This document shows, one piece after another, positions 1 to 13,295 of a stretch of DNA of 64,000 bases. The position numbers were made by a program, and so were the translations under genes. Source of the DNA: Epiperipatus broadwayi (lineage: Eukaryota > Onychophora > Udeonychophora > Euonychophora > Peripatidae); assembly GCA_028023455.1 (NCBI GenBank), contig JAQFVV010013352.1, positions 1-64,000 on the forward strand, in the 5' to 3' direction. Within the stretch, counting starts at the first letter, position 1, and each line of letters starts with the position of its first letter. The notes under the pieces are model-generated. The model worked only from the letters and a program-made list of their open reading frames with translations, did not search any database and was not told the DNA's origin.

Positions 1-2303
1 CTGGGGACGCTCTGGGTGGCATGGTCTTAATTTATATATTTTCATAGAATAAAGTTTTTTAACATTACATTATCTAGTTGAGATAATAATTTCCCTTTTT
101 ATTATTTATATTTGTTTTTATTAGGACTAAAATATATTGCAAGATCTTTAAGAATATGCATAAAGAGGGGAAGGAGGAATGAAATAGATAATTATGTTAT
201 TGACCATAATAATTTAATAGCAATTGAAGAGATAAATAATTGTGTAAAGAAAACGAAATACATTGGAGTGTACTACATGTAATTCTTGTAATAACATCAA
301 AATATGTTTAATATATAAATGAGTACCAAAGTTGAATTAAAATAAGCTTTATACATATACATAAATAGATTCGAGATTAAAACCTGTAACACAGAACAAA
401 AATATTTAAAAATATTACGCACCGGAGGTATTCTTTTATACGCACACACACCTATATAAAGAATTCTCCTTAGGATTTAATTGATTTCCAAATTATCAAA
501 TATAAGTTTAATTTAACTGTAAAGTGTAAATTCACCGAAAATATTTGTTAACAAGACAAACTTATATCTCTTGAAGTACATGCTTTTAAAAGTAAATAAA
601 TTAGTTACTTGCAGCCGTATAAAAACCAGATGTTTTTAAATGTAATAAAGTCAAACAAAAAAGAAATATTCAATAATGAAAATTTATATTAAGAATAATA
701 ATTTATATTTCATTGCCAATTCTGTATATAATGAAAATTAGATATTGTTTAATATTTACAGACTAAATTTAAAGAATTAAATGCTATCTTGCTTATGTGA
801 TTATATTAAGTGCCAACATAATCATTATCATTTATTTATAGTTTAATAAATTTATTTATAATAGACCCTGTTTACTCATATGATATTAAGACAAATGATG
901 AATACTGGTTTAATTATATTATTTGATTTTCATAGCTAGATAACTAAGCTCTATAATAAATATTGTATTAATATATTAATGATAAAGTTATGTGCTACAT
1001 ATAGTTAACTCTGCCCTGTAATATAAGAATTAATAAAAATGATCAAAGTATTATTTTATATGGTTATCATTATAACTATAGATGTAGAAGTTGTATTTTT
1101 TTATATGTGTGTGTTGTTTAGTGATGTGATCGTACTATTTCTTTAGAATTCTATTGATTAATTCTTGCTGTAAGGTATTTCAACCTAGATTTCAATAAGT
1201 TAAACAGCATGGGCATGTTATTAAAATATTGATGATTCAAGATGATTAGTAATCTGCAACAGGTAAAACCAATTTTGTAACATTACCACTACAAGTAATA
1301 TATCATAGAAATTCTAAAGTATGTATTTATAATAAATTTTAAATTATTGATATGAAAACTTAAAAAAATAGAGTCAGCAAATAAAATAAAAATTACTATT
1401 GTTTAACTGAATACAGTTGATAGCTTTGTTATAATCAGTTGTTGTAATGAAATAAATTTGCTTTTTATTATTGTTTCTATTATTTTATAAAATTTCCCTT
1501 ATAAAATAAAAAACAAGCAGTCATTTGAAAAATATGAAATTTTTTTTACAGCTATTTAGAATGCAAACAATATGAGATACTGCTAAAACCCTAATTAAAA
1601 CTATGAGCTAAATTCAAATTAATTTGGTTTTTGAGAAATAGAACATAGTTAGGAATTTACTGATAACTCCACCTGTTCAATTTTAAAAAATAAAATTAAG
1701 GAGGATTTAGGCTAAACATTTGAATCCAAGATATTAAAAATTCATTGACATAAATACTTAATATACAGTAATAATAATATGGATTATGTGCTCATGCTGT
1801 CATTAATATGGCCTTAAAGACATCATGTAATTAATAGCGAAAAAGAAAAAATATTTTAATTTAAGAGTAGTATAATTAGAAAAGGTAATTATTTCAAAGT
1901 TATAAAAAAGAAGATGAACTCATTTTAATATTTAAAGGAAGATGAATATCAAAATAATGAATCATTAACTAATGATGATTCATATAAATATCCTTGTGGA
2001 TAAATACATTTATTAAAAACTTTGTTGAATTATCATTATCTCCTGTTTGACATGTAATTGTTGATTCATTCCATACATAAATAAAAAAAAAATTGTGAGT
2101 TCCTGAACTATGCTGCAAATAATTTGGTTATATAATGGTTGTGGACTGAACTAAAGTAAAGATAAGAAGAGGTGTTTTATGGTAAGTAGTTAATTATTCT
2201 TTGATTAGATATTGTTGGAGGAAGATAAACCATTTTCCAGTACAATGATATCGAACTGATTTTACAAGATTGTCTAGCCTCAAAGCAGATTAAGTATGCA
2301 ACA
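1..2303. other. AT-rich stretch, nothing recognised
   Basis: No long open frame and no clear exon on either strand. The first 30 bases are distinctly GC-rich (CTGGGGACGCTCTGGGTGGC) and may be the edge of a repeat or exon that continues outside the window. The rest is A+T-rich with short homopolymers. Confidence 0.6.
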
Positions 2304-2906
<603 letters not shown>

Positions 2907-4619
2907 TGTAACAGATAGGATAGATTTTTGAATTAACATACTATCTGCATGTTTATATCTTGGTGATATACGGCATTACAATTCAAGCAGAGAGCAAATA
3001 CAATATAAATTTAACTTTATTTCTGTACCCTTGATTGAACCCTAAGCAATATGAATGTATTACCTTGACATTATCTTTCCCAATCAAGCACTCTCGACTG
3101 CTGAACAAAGGAAAAAAAAACTATTCCTGAGAATAAGTTAACAAATGTCCAGTGCTTTAAATATATTTTTAAATTTTTAGATTACCATAATACAAGAAGC
3201 ACAATGAATATGTATGTCCCCTTTATTTATTCATGCTTTTCAAATAAATCATTAATCTTTAACCCACAAATTTGGCAGACTTCCCCCCCCCCCCATAGCT
3301 TGCTGACAGGAGAATAAAGCAAGTCTAAACAACCTTTAAGAATAATAATAATATTTAATAACATACACTGATATTATATCATGTAACAATAAAAAAAATA
3401 AACACTAATGAATACATTGAATATTAAAGTGATATTAACAGTTCTATCTTGGAGATTATTTTTTTCAAAATAGTTCTTACTTTTTTATTTTTTTATATTT
3501 AGTGACATTTAAGTAACAGAAAATGCATGCATGCATATTTGTTTGCTATAGCTAAATGTTCACCTAGAATTTGCAGATATTCTCATTTGCAGTTTTTCTG
3601 AGTACTCTATACCATCTTGTGAGGGTTCACCCACTTCTTTTGTAGAGATGGTAGATCCTCCACAGATTCTTTGGCTGGATGGGTCCCTTTCTCTGTTATT
3701 TATTACTTTATGTTGCTAGATTTATTCTCAGTTCCATATTGATTCTTCTTAGCATTTTAGTTCCTTTCATATATCTCAGCATACAGAAGCTATGGTCTAT
3801 CTAGCATGCTAGGCACTGATATTATTTCAACAGGAGTCAGTGGTCAGGCAGGTCGAGCATGAATCCATGTCCATTTAAAGCCACTAGCCATGCATTTCTT
3901 TTATTTCTTTCTTTGCTGCTGATCTCTCTAATTCCAAAGTAGTAATAGTAATGGTAATCTCCTTCCTTTCTTTCTTCTTTATCTATTGTTTATTGAAATT
4001 TAATTAAGTAAATATTCTACAATTTCCAATGAATTATTATCAGTGAAAAGAATGTATAATTATAAATGGAACCTTTTTCTTTAGATTCATTCCTCTATTG
4101 TTTGTGGAATGTAATTAGTTAAACATATTTTAACACCTTCATTTAGAACAAATATATTATTTTACATTATATTTTTATTTTCAAGTTTAAAATTCATTTT
4201 AACTTTTCCCTCTAATGATAATACATTTCAAATGTTCTTTCCTTTTTTTAATTTTTTTCCTGAATCGTTATTTCAATCATATTTATTACTATAATATGTA
4301 GTTTAAAGAGAGAAATAGATGCATTTTTTTATGCATCTCCTCCCCTTCTCTTACAATAAAATCAGAAGTAATTTTCAAACATTTAACTAAATCTCAACTC
4401 TTTTCTCCTTTTTTTTTTTTTTTACAAATTTCTGGTAACTAAATAATTTACCCTTTTTAATAGGTATATACATGTGACTATGACTTTATGTGGTCATCAC
4501 AATATATATATATATCAAATTAAATATTTGAATATTTTGATGAATTTATGAAGAATAGAAATTAAAGAGATTATATTCAAAAAAATTAAAAAATTATATT
4601 CATGTAAATAATTTTACCT
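2907..4619. other. Intergenic or intronic, one GC-richer island
   Basis: AT-rich DNA with a C-homopolymer at about 3282-3294. A more complex island lies at about 3590-3930. On the minus strand it has an open stretch of about 50 codons, with a segment reading STISTKEVGEPSQDG, and an adjacent possible GTGAAC donor. It lacks a good acceptor and matches no family I know. It could be an old repeat. Confidence 0.4.
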
Positions 4620-4620
4620 T

Positions 4621-4812
4621 TTGATATTGTCAGGAAACCATAAATTTCTAATTGACAATCCTAAGGCTAAATAAATTTTCTTTATTAACCTATGTAATAG
4701 CTCTTTTGTTTCAGGTTTAGAGAAGTAAAAAATGAGCTATCACATAGGTCAAAATAAAAAGCCTGATTAACCTTAGGATTGCCAATTATTATTTGTTTTC
4801 TGGCAACATCAA
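4621..4812. repeat. Foldback (MITE-like) element
   Basis: The left arm (about 4621-4701) is the imperfect reverse complement of the right arm (about 4735-4812) over some 75-80 bases. Matching blocks include ACAATCCTAAGG opposite CCTTAGGATTG, and ACCTATGTAATAGCTC opposite GAGCTATCACATAGGT. The spacer is about 30 bases. It has no coding capacity. The shape suits a small non-autonomous DNA transposon or foldback element. Confidence 0.8.
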
Positions 4813-5059
4813 AAGGCAAATTTGTCTCTGTCTATATGGATATAAACTCTTAATTTTAAAACTTTATCATATTTCAGCAGTGTAAGGTTCGAAATATATT
4901 ATTACATTCTATTTCTACAATTATATGCTAGAGATAAAGTGCTTTGGAAGTTGGATTCTGAAAATTTAGAAGGTTATTTAGATTTGGTATAAACCAGAAT
5001 TCTATCATAATAGTTCCTTAAATCTCAGATTTCTCATACATCCTTAATGACACTATAAC

Positions 5060-5372
5060 AATTTATTATATAGATATAATAAAAATCTCCATACTTTTCC
5101 ATTCTTTTTAAATTCATATAAATATATAATAAAATACAAATGACCCCCAAGATGCATTTTGGGCTGAACCAGCACTCATCAGTTGGCCCAGGTCACTATC
5201 TCTCATATATATCTCTATTATATGCAAAGTATTTATCTAGAGTAAATTGTTATATTTTTATTTACCAATGTCAAACTCCCTCCACTCACAACTTTGAAGA
5301 CATTAATTTTAGATAAATACATTAATGATTATTACTAATCATTTTCAAAACTAGAGATTATCTCTTTGCATG

Positions 5373-5412
<40 letters not shown>

Positions 5413-5761
5413 TAGTGACCTGGACCAACTGGTAAGTGCTGGTTCAGCCCAAAATGCATCTTGGGGGGCATTAGTGTTTTTATCTGAAATAGATGGCATC
5501 AAAGTTGTGAGTGGAAGGAGTTTGACAATGATAAATGAAAATGCAACAATTTACTCTAGATAAATACTTTGCATATATATATAACAATTTATATAGATAA
5601 ATACTTTGCATATATATATATATATATATATGAAAAGTAAGTTACTGTTAACACTAACTGAAATAATTATAGAAAATATACAAACCATTATACAATTACA
5701 AATATCCAGTAACGCCCTCTGTTTAAAGTTCTATATCTCAATAATAGCAAACCATAAAATG

Positions 5762-5793
<32 letters not shown>

Positions 5794-6165
5794 AATAGTG
5801 ATCTGGACCAACTGATGAGTGCTGGTTCAGCATGAAATGCATCTTTGGGGTCATTTGTCTTTTATTATATCTTTATGTATATGAATTTAAAAAGAATGGG
5901 GAAATATAGAGGTGTTTATTATATCTATAAAGATATTACATATGGGTCAGAAAAAGGTGAATAACTCTGTGTGTGTAAATTTAAAAAAATCAGATATATT
6001 AATTTTTAACTGAGGTTTAAAGTTTATATCTGTGCTAGAGATAATCTCTAGTTTCGAAATGATTAGTAATCACCATTAGTGTATTTATCCGAAATGGATG
6101 GGGTCAAAATTGTGAGTGAAGGGAGTTTGACAATGGTAAATGAAAATGTAACAATTATATGATCT
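5060..6165. repeat. Cluster of inverted and direct copies of a short repeat with AT tracts
   Basis: A module containing GAGAGATAGTGACCTGG, GTGCTGGTTCAGCCC and AATGCATCTTGGGG appears at about 5145-5210 (minus), 5405-5475 (plus) and 5790-5855 (plus). A second module, GTTGTGAGTGGAAGGAGTTT with a following TTTGACAATG, appears at about 5270-5300 (minus), 5508-5545 (plus) and 6108-6140 (plus). AT microsatellites of 20-40 bases separate the copies at about 5377-5407, 5612-5632 and 5761-5790. The order of modules differs between copies, so the cluster was rearranged. Short open frames over it are not conserved between copies. Confidence 0.75.
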
Positions 6166-8365
6166 TTCAACATTATAAAAAAGCTATCAATAAATGAAAA
6201 AGGTAATTCTTTCTCATGTTTTTGACATTTCATTACATAATCATTACATAATATTTTTATTTCCAACATAGATCAAGAGATCATGATTCTCTCTGATCTA
6301 TGTATAGAATGAAACCACTACTAAAAAATACATATAAGAAAGTATTAGTTTAATAGATATTGTAGCCAGTTTATCTATGTGTAAACTATGTACAAAGCCA
6401 CCCTCAATTGAAGATCCAACAGTTTGCACTTTAACTTAATACATGAAACATTTTATCATTTTGAAGAATCATTTTTCTTTTGAATTAGTTTAATAATAAT
6501 ACTGTTTTGTCATAATAGGTGCATTTAATTGAGGTTATCATCATTTTACACTGATTAAATGATTTCATTCTTAAAATAATTTACTTTAATATTTAAATGC
6601 AATGTTTGTTTACTTTAACGTTAATTACATGATTGATTCTAATGTTAAAATGATGTAAATACATTATACATAATATTCAATTGAGGTTGTGTACGTGTGT
6701 TCATGCTTTTAAACTGTGTTGGAAATTAATTTTCTCACTGACAGCAAATTGCAAATTCCTTCATTATTGCCATAAGTTATTGATTATAATATTAAATTTT
6801 CTGAATAAATTTCAAATGATTATATTATTTATAATATAATATATAATATGTGATATGAATGATTATATTATGATGATATTTATTCCTACTGCATAACATA
6901 ATTAAAAGATATCAGTGTTGAAATTTAGATAAAATTCAATGATAAAATCATAAGAAGTATATCATCATATCAAAACAACATATATCAAATATAGACAAAT
7001 ATATAAAAATATTGACTCCTGATCAAAATGCAAGCTATGTAAAAATTTATAAATAAATAAGTTACAATCTTGCTACATAAGTTTTGGTTATGAGCGACAA
7101 ATTTCCAAGATATCTTTGAGTACTCATTCAAATTGCCTCTGAATTATATAGTATTTGAAATATTGTTCATCATTTTATATTTCTTGTTGCAAAACGATAA
7201 AAGTTGCAGTCTTGTAAGTTTTCTAAGTACATTTTCTAGACGATTTGAGAATGGAAGAGAGCTGAAGCAGACAATATGAGGGAGATCTTAGGGGTTTATT
7301 CAGTCATGGTTTTTTTTCTATATCATGTCTTTTAAATAGCATTGAGGTTTTATTAATGCTTTGCAGTGGGTTTCCAAGCTACATCCATGTTTAAAAAAAT
7401 GAAATAAAATCAACACAAGAAGACTCCGTCCTATATCAGGAAACAAGATGAATGAATAATAAATGCCTATAACATAATGAGATAAAAATTTTGTATAATT
7501 AGTATATGTCTACAGTATTTATTAATTCCTTTTAGCAGCTAGTTTAAATCTAATTAACTAATTGTCTTGTTTATAAAAAAACAAAAAAAAACAAATTTAC
7601 TGAAATTTTGAGTAAGAACCTTTAATAATAAATCTCAATTATTTTATTTTTTACCAAAACATATTTACATGAAACATTGACAGTAAACAACAACAATAGC
7701 AACTAAAACATTTAAAATTTATTTAGGATTTATAAATTAAATTTAAAGTCTTCTATTAGTTCTGTTATGGTAGATAATTTATAATTATTTATTGAATAAA
7801 TTAATGGTGAAAAATAAATACTCTTATAAACATTCAACTATAAAAATGCAAATAATTTAATGCCTTTGTAGGTAGATATGTAAATATGTAATAAATTAAT
7901 TTTTAAATTTTTTTTTCATTAAGTGTTATTAAAGTTATATTTATGATCAAATAAACCATACTATCAATCGCATCCTTTTCTAATCAACTTTATATTATTC
8001 ACTGCAAGATTTTTGGTAACTGGTTAAAACTGCCAATGAAGTATCCAATATATAATTATTTTGATTTGTGATTGCATTATTACATCATAGCAGAGATTTT
8101 ATCTAGTTTATTATAAGGATAAGTTCACATTAAATTTTTAATATCTAAATAATTAAGTTTTTTCAAACTGATGTTGATTTGTTGTAATTATATGTCATTT
8201 TTTTCTAAACTAATGATTATTGGGTATTGTTTTTGAAATTTTTTTTAATGCATTTATTATTATAATGAAGTTCTTCCATCTTCTTATATTATCATTTTCT
8301 TAACCCTATGAAATCTGTCTTAGTATTGTGAACTTATTTATTATTAGCAAAAGTTATATTACTAC
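6166..8365. other. AT-rich stretch, nothing recognised
   Basis: No exon-like segment, long open frame or clear repeat was found on either strand. The right end carries the left target-site duplication of the adjacent retrotransposon. Confidence 0.6.
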
Positions 8366-8384
8366 TAGCTAATAAGATAACTTT
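8366..8384 (+). repeat. Target-site duplication, left copy
   Basis: TAGCTAATAAGATAACTTT, 19 bases, recurs exactly at 13277-13295 at the other end of the non-LTR retrotransposon. The final Ts are ambiguous with the poly-T run. Confidence 0.92.
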
Positions 8385-8759
8385 TTTTTTTTTTTATAAA
8401 ATATAGAATTTTATTCACACAAATTTGGTCACAATATATAATAATAGTTAAAATAGGATATATTACATGATACTCAGGGGAGTGACACTAGCCAAAAGGA
8501 CTAATATGAAGCATATCAGCAAGGAACAAGTCTGGAATAGTATCTTGTTGATATAGATGACCACGCTTGCATGTCTCATATAGTTCAGTAATAGGTCTAA
8601 TCCTTTGTCCATGCTCCGCATGACCAAGTCAACCCTTCATATTGAAGGTTACTTCCATAACAACTCAGGGTCTGGTCAATAATCATGCAGAGCAAGGTGA
8701 GTTATCACAAAGGGATGCAGGCCGTTCAGCCTCAAATTACTCTCCAGAAAAAAAAAATT

Positions 8760-9737
8760 CTATTCAGGAGTGAAAGGGACCAGCTTTGGGAGCCAGATCA
8801 ATAACCTCCATGTAGAGTCATAGATGTAAGAGGGGGCCAAATTCTGGTTCCTTTTCCAAATTTTTTCCATTTTGTTAATATAGAGCTTGAGCGGAAGTTC
8901 TAGTGCATGATTAAAGGTGAGCCAGCACCGTGTGTACCATAGTGAGAACAGTACAAATGTTGTTATTCGTATCTCCAGGATGAATCCACATAGTATATTG
9001 TCAATGAGAGTTGACAGGGCAGGCATATTGTTATTTAACATGGAAGCTATAAGGACTTTGTAGGGATGAAGGGAAATACAGTGGCAGAGGAGGTGAAGAC
9101 AAGTTTCATCCTCTCTGAGGCTTAGTGAGCAAGTGGACTCTATGTTTGAGAATCCTCAGTAATGCACCAGAAAGTGTTTAGTGGGCAAGGCATTAATATT
9201 TATCTTCATCAGGAAATCAAAATATTTGGGTTCAAGGAACCATCGCTTAAATTTCTTGATTAGCAGATGGTTGTTAAGCCTGAGGATAGTTGATTGTGCA
9301 GAAACATCAGGATTAGGGATGTAGTATGCGTCCCAGAACTTGATTTTCATTGAGGATGATTTTATAGGAAGCATAGTATGTTTGGAGATAAAACATGCGA
9401 GGGTTGCCAGCCAGTCAGTACCAATAGGGGGTGGCTTATCTGTGGGAGTGACCTCTCTGGAATGTGAGTAGTTAGGATACTGCAGACACATTCTGTAAAA
9501 AGAATTGTAGGAACGTTGAAATATAAAAGTATCTATGGAATGTAGGGATAATCCATTGAGTTTTGTGTGTTTCTGTAGATTTCTCAAGCTTATGGTTGCA
9601 CTTTTTCCCCCTCTAATCAGATCAATGCACATCTTGTGTATTTTCCTGATGAAGACTTTGGTAAAATTGACTATTGGGGTAAAATAGGATATTCTAGGGA
9701 ATATTAGTATGTTGATGAGGGAGGACTTGGAAAACAT
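8760..9737 (-). pseudogene. LINE ORF2 C-terminal region with Cys/His motif
   Basis: Frames 9737-9156 and 9041-8760 carry the C-terminal part. NINALPTKHFLVHY is followed by a C...C...E..LHLLCHC motif at about 9160-9060 that resembles the cysteine/histidine motif at the end of many LINE ORF2 proteins. An in-frame stop and a frameshift interrupt it. The 3' untranslated region follows, to the poly(A) at about 8385. Confidence 0.75.
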
Positions 9738-9954
9738 GTAAACTTTGGATAGAGAGGATGTGATTCTTTGTGTGGATTAAAGTAGCTTTTCTTGGATAAA
9801 TCTCTTCATGGCAGACATGGATTCTAATATAGGGGAGCCCATGAAGTTCTGAGGCTTCGATGTAAATGGTCCTGGAATGGTCTTACCCAAAGATATATAC
9901 TAGGCAGATGACTTGGCTATATTGAATTGAAGGCCAGATAGATCGGAGAATACT

Positions 9955-10692
9955 TTAAGTATTGATGAGTCTTGGAATTAATTTTTTTGATGGAAGGAAA
10001 ATGGCCAAGTCATCCATATAGGTAATGTGATGAATTGATGTATTTAAAATTGGGAAATGAATGCCAGAAAAAGATCTCTCAATTTGAAGAGCAGATGGTT
10101 GAGGTAAGTAATGAAAAACAGGGCACTCAGGAGAGAGCTGTGTGGAATAGAGGATGTGGTGTAAATGGGGGAGAAAGCTTCCCATTAAGTGAGATGCTCA
10201 ATTCACAATTGTAGAGGAGGTTTCTGATGATATTTATGATTCCAGTAGAAATGTCATGCTCACCAAGTATGTTTAAAAGGGTATTGAGTTGAATAGAATC
10301 AAAGGCAGCTGCAGTGTTGAGCTGCACAAACACCAGTTTAGATTGCCTGGGGATCTGATGTGGTCAGTAGTGATTTTAAAAAGATTGATAGCATTTGTGG
10401 TTGAGCTGCCCTTTTTTGAAAATTGATATTGCAAAATAAGGGGAAGAATCTTGTTTTGAATTTTGTCCTTGATGATAGATTCAATAACCTGGTCTATCAG
10501 TGGGGTCATAGAGATAGGCATCAGATTCTCCAGTGGGGAAGGAATTATGTTGCTCTCTAAAAATGGCACTATTGCTATGGGATAAAGACCACCAATTTCA
10601 TGGACACCAGAAGAAAGGTGATTAACCAAGTTGTACATGATTGGAACTGAGAAATTTAGACAGGTGTAGCAGAAGAAAACAAGGAATAGCAT
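9955..10692 (-). pseudogene. LINE ORF2: reverse transcriptase domain, broken
   Basis: Recognisable RT motifs run in order: RPISMTPLIDQVIESIIKD, then QYQFSKKGSSTTNAI, then NTAAAFDSI (the first catalytic Asp of motif A has become Asn), and HITYMDDLAIF near 10001-10032 (motif C). At least two frameshifts occur: 10692-10273, 10333-10127 and 10185-9955 are successive frames. The polymerase is therefore inactive. The linker between endonuclease and RT occupies about 11300-10690. Confidence 0.9.
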
Positions 10693-11314
10693 GGAACCCT
10701 GGATGGGTACTTTCAGGCATTGAGGTTAACTTAGTCAGAACATCTCCCTCCGAGATGCCATGGCCAGAGGGGGAAGATTCCCAAATTGAGTCCTGTTTAG
10801 AGTCAGGTGCATGAGTGGAAAACTTTTCCCTGAAGAACAAAATTTTTTTTAGAAGCATGTTAGATCCTGGGTAAAGGTTATTTCCAACTGTAATAGATGG
10901 AGTGGGTTTCTTGTCTCTATGGCCCAGAGCCCACCAAATGTAGCCCCTAGACCAATTGTGGGACTGGTTCAAGAAAATTTTTGACTTTTTGATAGCGAGA
11001 TACTCTGCCAAAACCAACTGTTTATTTTTGTATTGGGATTTCAGGTTGATGATGGATTCTATAGGTTGTATCAAGGGGAAGATTTTTAAGGGTATTGTTG
11101 AGTGATTCAAGTTCCATCAGGAGTGAAGATGGCCCTTTATTATGTAATGTATAGTTTGAGATTAATGACATTAAAATATGGATGAAGGCAAACCAGGCAT
11201 CGACCGGTGGCAAAGACAGGATATGAATTTTGTGAAAATATATGTATGCCTCAGAGATGATGGCTTCAGGTGATGTGGACTTGAGAAGAGGGTGATGCAA
11301 GGTTTAGAGATGGA

Positions 11315-11934
11315 TTAATGGCACTCTAGTGCCAAGTGGTCAGAAAATGCTATAGGTTGGAGTGAGGGGTTGATCAGAAAGTGTAGATCAGGAGTATAGT
11401 AGATTAGGTCTATGAGAGAGGTATACCTTCTTGTATAGAAGGAAAAGGCATTCAGAGAGAAGAAGCCCTCTCCACTCATGAATCTGGTATTAAGACAATG
11501 TATATATATGGCTGTAAATTCCTGGTAGGAGGTGTTAAAGTCCCCAAGGAAAATCATTGTATAGGGGTTGGAAGCAATTGTGATGTTAATCTGTTGGATT
11601 ATTTGTTGAAGTAGTAATTAATTTCAGTAGAGGTACACATAAATTATATTTAAAGTGAAGGCTTTGTAGAATAAGGTGGCAATAATTATATGTGCATTTA
11701 TATAGTTTAATTTTAGAAAATTCAAATGGGCTACTATTGGAGATTAACTGAGTGATGAAAAAATCCCAGATTGCCAAGGAGGCTCAGGATTTTGGGGTTT
11801 GAAAATTGGTGCAATTTGGTCTCAGAGAGACATACAATATGTGCCAAGTATTGCTTAAACCATTTGGTCAATGCATCGACTCTATTCAGGGAATTTAGCC
11901 CTCTTATATTAAATCCTGCTATATTGAGCCTCAT
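11315..11934 (-). pseudogene. LINE ORF2: apurinic/apyrimidinic-type endonuclease domain, broken
   Basis: The start reads MRLNIAGFNIRGLNS, with ..CLSETKL about 25 residues later, as in APE-type retrotransposon endonucleases. The catalytic GDFN motif (FLGDFNTSYQEF) is in the 11557-11315 frame, and the closing SDHLALECH carries the Asp-His pair. At least two frame changes fall within the domain. The role of an intact copy is to nick the target DNA for target-primed reverse transcription. Confidence 0.85.
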
Positions 11935-12030
11935 GAGGCATTATTTTAACAGATAAATATTGTATATTTATTGGGTGATTGGTAATAATTTGGAAATGAT
12001 TAAATGAGTTTTGAATGTGTGATCATGTAC

Positions 12031-13203
12031 TCAGCAACTATTGTTTCTGCCAAGAGGACATATCCCAGCTTTTGCTTTTGGTGTTTTCGATCGCAAGCCA
12101 TCCATGTAAGAAACTCCAGTACTAGCTTCTTGTGGATCCACTATCTGGCCAGAGGCTCCATCCCCAGACTCTTTGTAATGCAAGCCTTCAACAGAGTCTG
12201 GTTCAACATATGATGTCCTGGAGGTCTTAGGTAGCTTTAATTTAATGTCCTTACCTGGAACAGGGGTTTGGCAAGGTTTGCTTCTATCTTTATTGGGTGA
12301 TTCACAATTTATTTCTTGACTATCTGCTTTAGGAACAGGCTTGTGTTTTTCCCTAGGTTGCTGGGGGATAAGATATTTGGAGTCTGAGTAGTCCATGCTT
12401 TTGTTATTTATTTTTTTCGAGTATAATTTGTTCACTGAAGATTTGGAATCCATATTTTCTTCATTTGCCTTTTTTTGTTGGGCAGAGGCAAAGGGGAAGT
12501 CTCCTCCATGACCGAACATGCTGACTCAAAAGACTCATCCAAAGCACATATGGAGAGTGCGGGTGAAGGCAGAGAGTCAGGGCTGACCTTATCAACAGCT
12601 GATGATAAAGAACATGTGGAGTTTTCTACTGTTTCAGATGCTGAAAGGACTACCAGAGATAATAGAGGATAAGTGGAGCTTTCCATTGGTTCAGATGCTA
12701 CAGTCAGACCTGGACATGGGAGTCTCCACAGTCTGCATCACTGGATTAGAGTTACAGAGGTGAGTTTTGCTTTTAATTCTTTTGCAATTGTGGCAAATTC
12801 TGGCTGGGCAGTCCCTCACTAAGTTGCCTCTCTGGTGGCAGAAGAAACACTGTGGAGGAATGCCATGGAAGGTAATGAAAAGAGGGGAAGTGTCCACATA
12901 GTAGAGGGTGGAAATGTCATTGGGGTATGATTCCCTATTCAGGGAAAGATCAAAGAAGGCAGTATTCAAATAAACTGGAAGCTCTATGCCCTTAATCAAT
13001 TGATATCTAAAGTTTGATACTTTGCCATAGAGCCTGAGTATTTGCTGCAAATCTCTCTCCCTGAAATTAAGGTAACAATTCCTTATTTTGCCTGACAAGA
13101 TTGTAGGATGATTCATATTAATCTTACAAATGATTTTCCCATCAAGATACTTGAAGGATTTTTGGAAGATTAATTTCACAAGGAAATACCCAGAAAAACA
13201 CAC
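12031..13203 (-). pseudogene. LINE ORF1 (nucleic-acid-binding, zinc knuckle), broken
   Basis: The reading frame is spread over three minus-strand segments: 13203-12691, 12686-12432 and 12519-12031. A stop near 12690 and a frame change near 12480 divide it. The first segment contains the cysteine-rich region CFFCHQRGNLVRDC, followed by CHNCKRIKSKTHLC. The first knuckle has Asn where CCHC knuckles have His, which would weaken zinc binding. The rest is Ser/Pro/Lys-rich and of low conservation. ORF1 proteins of this kind bind element RNA and chaperone reverse transcription. It sits directly upstream of the endonuclease, as expected. Confidence 0.82.
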
Positions 13204-13276
13204 ACAAAAAACTAGCTTTCCATAAGAGCCTAGGAATCAATGAAATCAACTCTAAGCTATAGAGGGCACTATCTTT

Positions 13277-13295
13277 TAGCTAATAAGATAACTTT
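13277..13295 (+). repeat. Target-site duplication, right copy
   Basis: Exact repeat of 8366-8384. It marks the 5' end of the minus-strand element and shows that the insertion is essentially complete and fairly recent. Confidence 0.92.

Larger units (their letters stand above)
8385..13276 (-). mobile_element. Non-LTR retrotransposon (LINE), near full length, inactivated
   Basis: A 4.9-kb insertion bounded by an exact 19-bp target-site duplication. The 3' poly(A) appears as a T run at about 8382-8395, and an AATAAA signal lies just inside it (TTTTATT at about 8410). In order on the minus strand: ORF1 with a zinc-knuckle region, then ORF2 with an apurinic endonuclease, a reverse transcriptase with a YMDD-type active site, and a C-terminal cysteine/histidine motif. 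Several frameshifts and stops split both ORFs, so it is not autonomous. The layout fits Tx1/L1-like or Jockey/CR1-like clades; I cannot place it further. Base composition is visibly less AT-rich than the flanks. Confidence 0.93.

Noticed and set aside
3590-3690. Minus-strand segment with GSTISTKEVGEPSQDG and a GTGAAC donor as an exon
   Set aside because: No convincing acceptor, and upstream stops; kept only as a low-confidence island.
5366-5563. 65-codon frame with DLDQLVSAGSAQNASWGA
   Set aside because: Lies in a short repeat whose other copies in the same cluster do not keep the frame.
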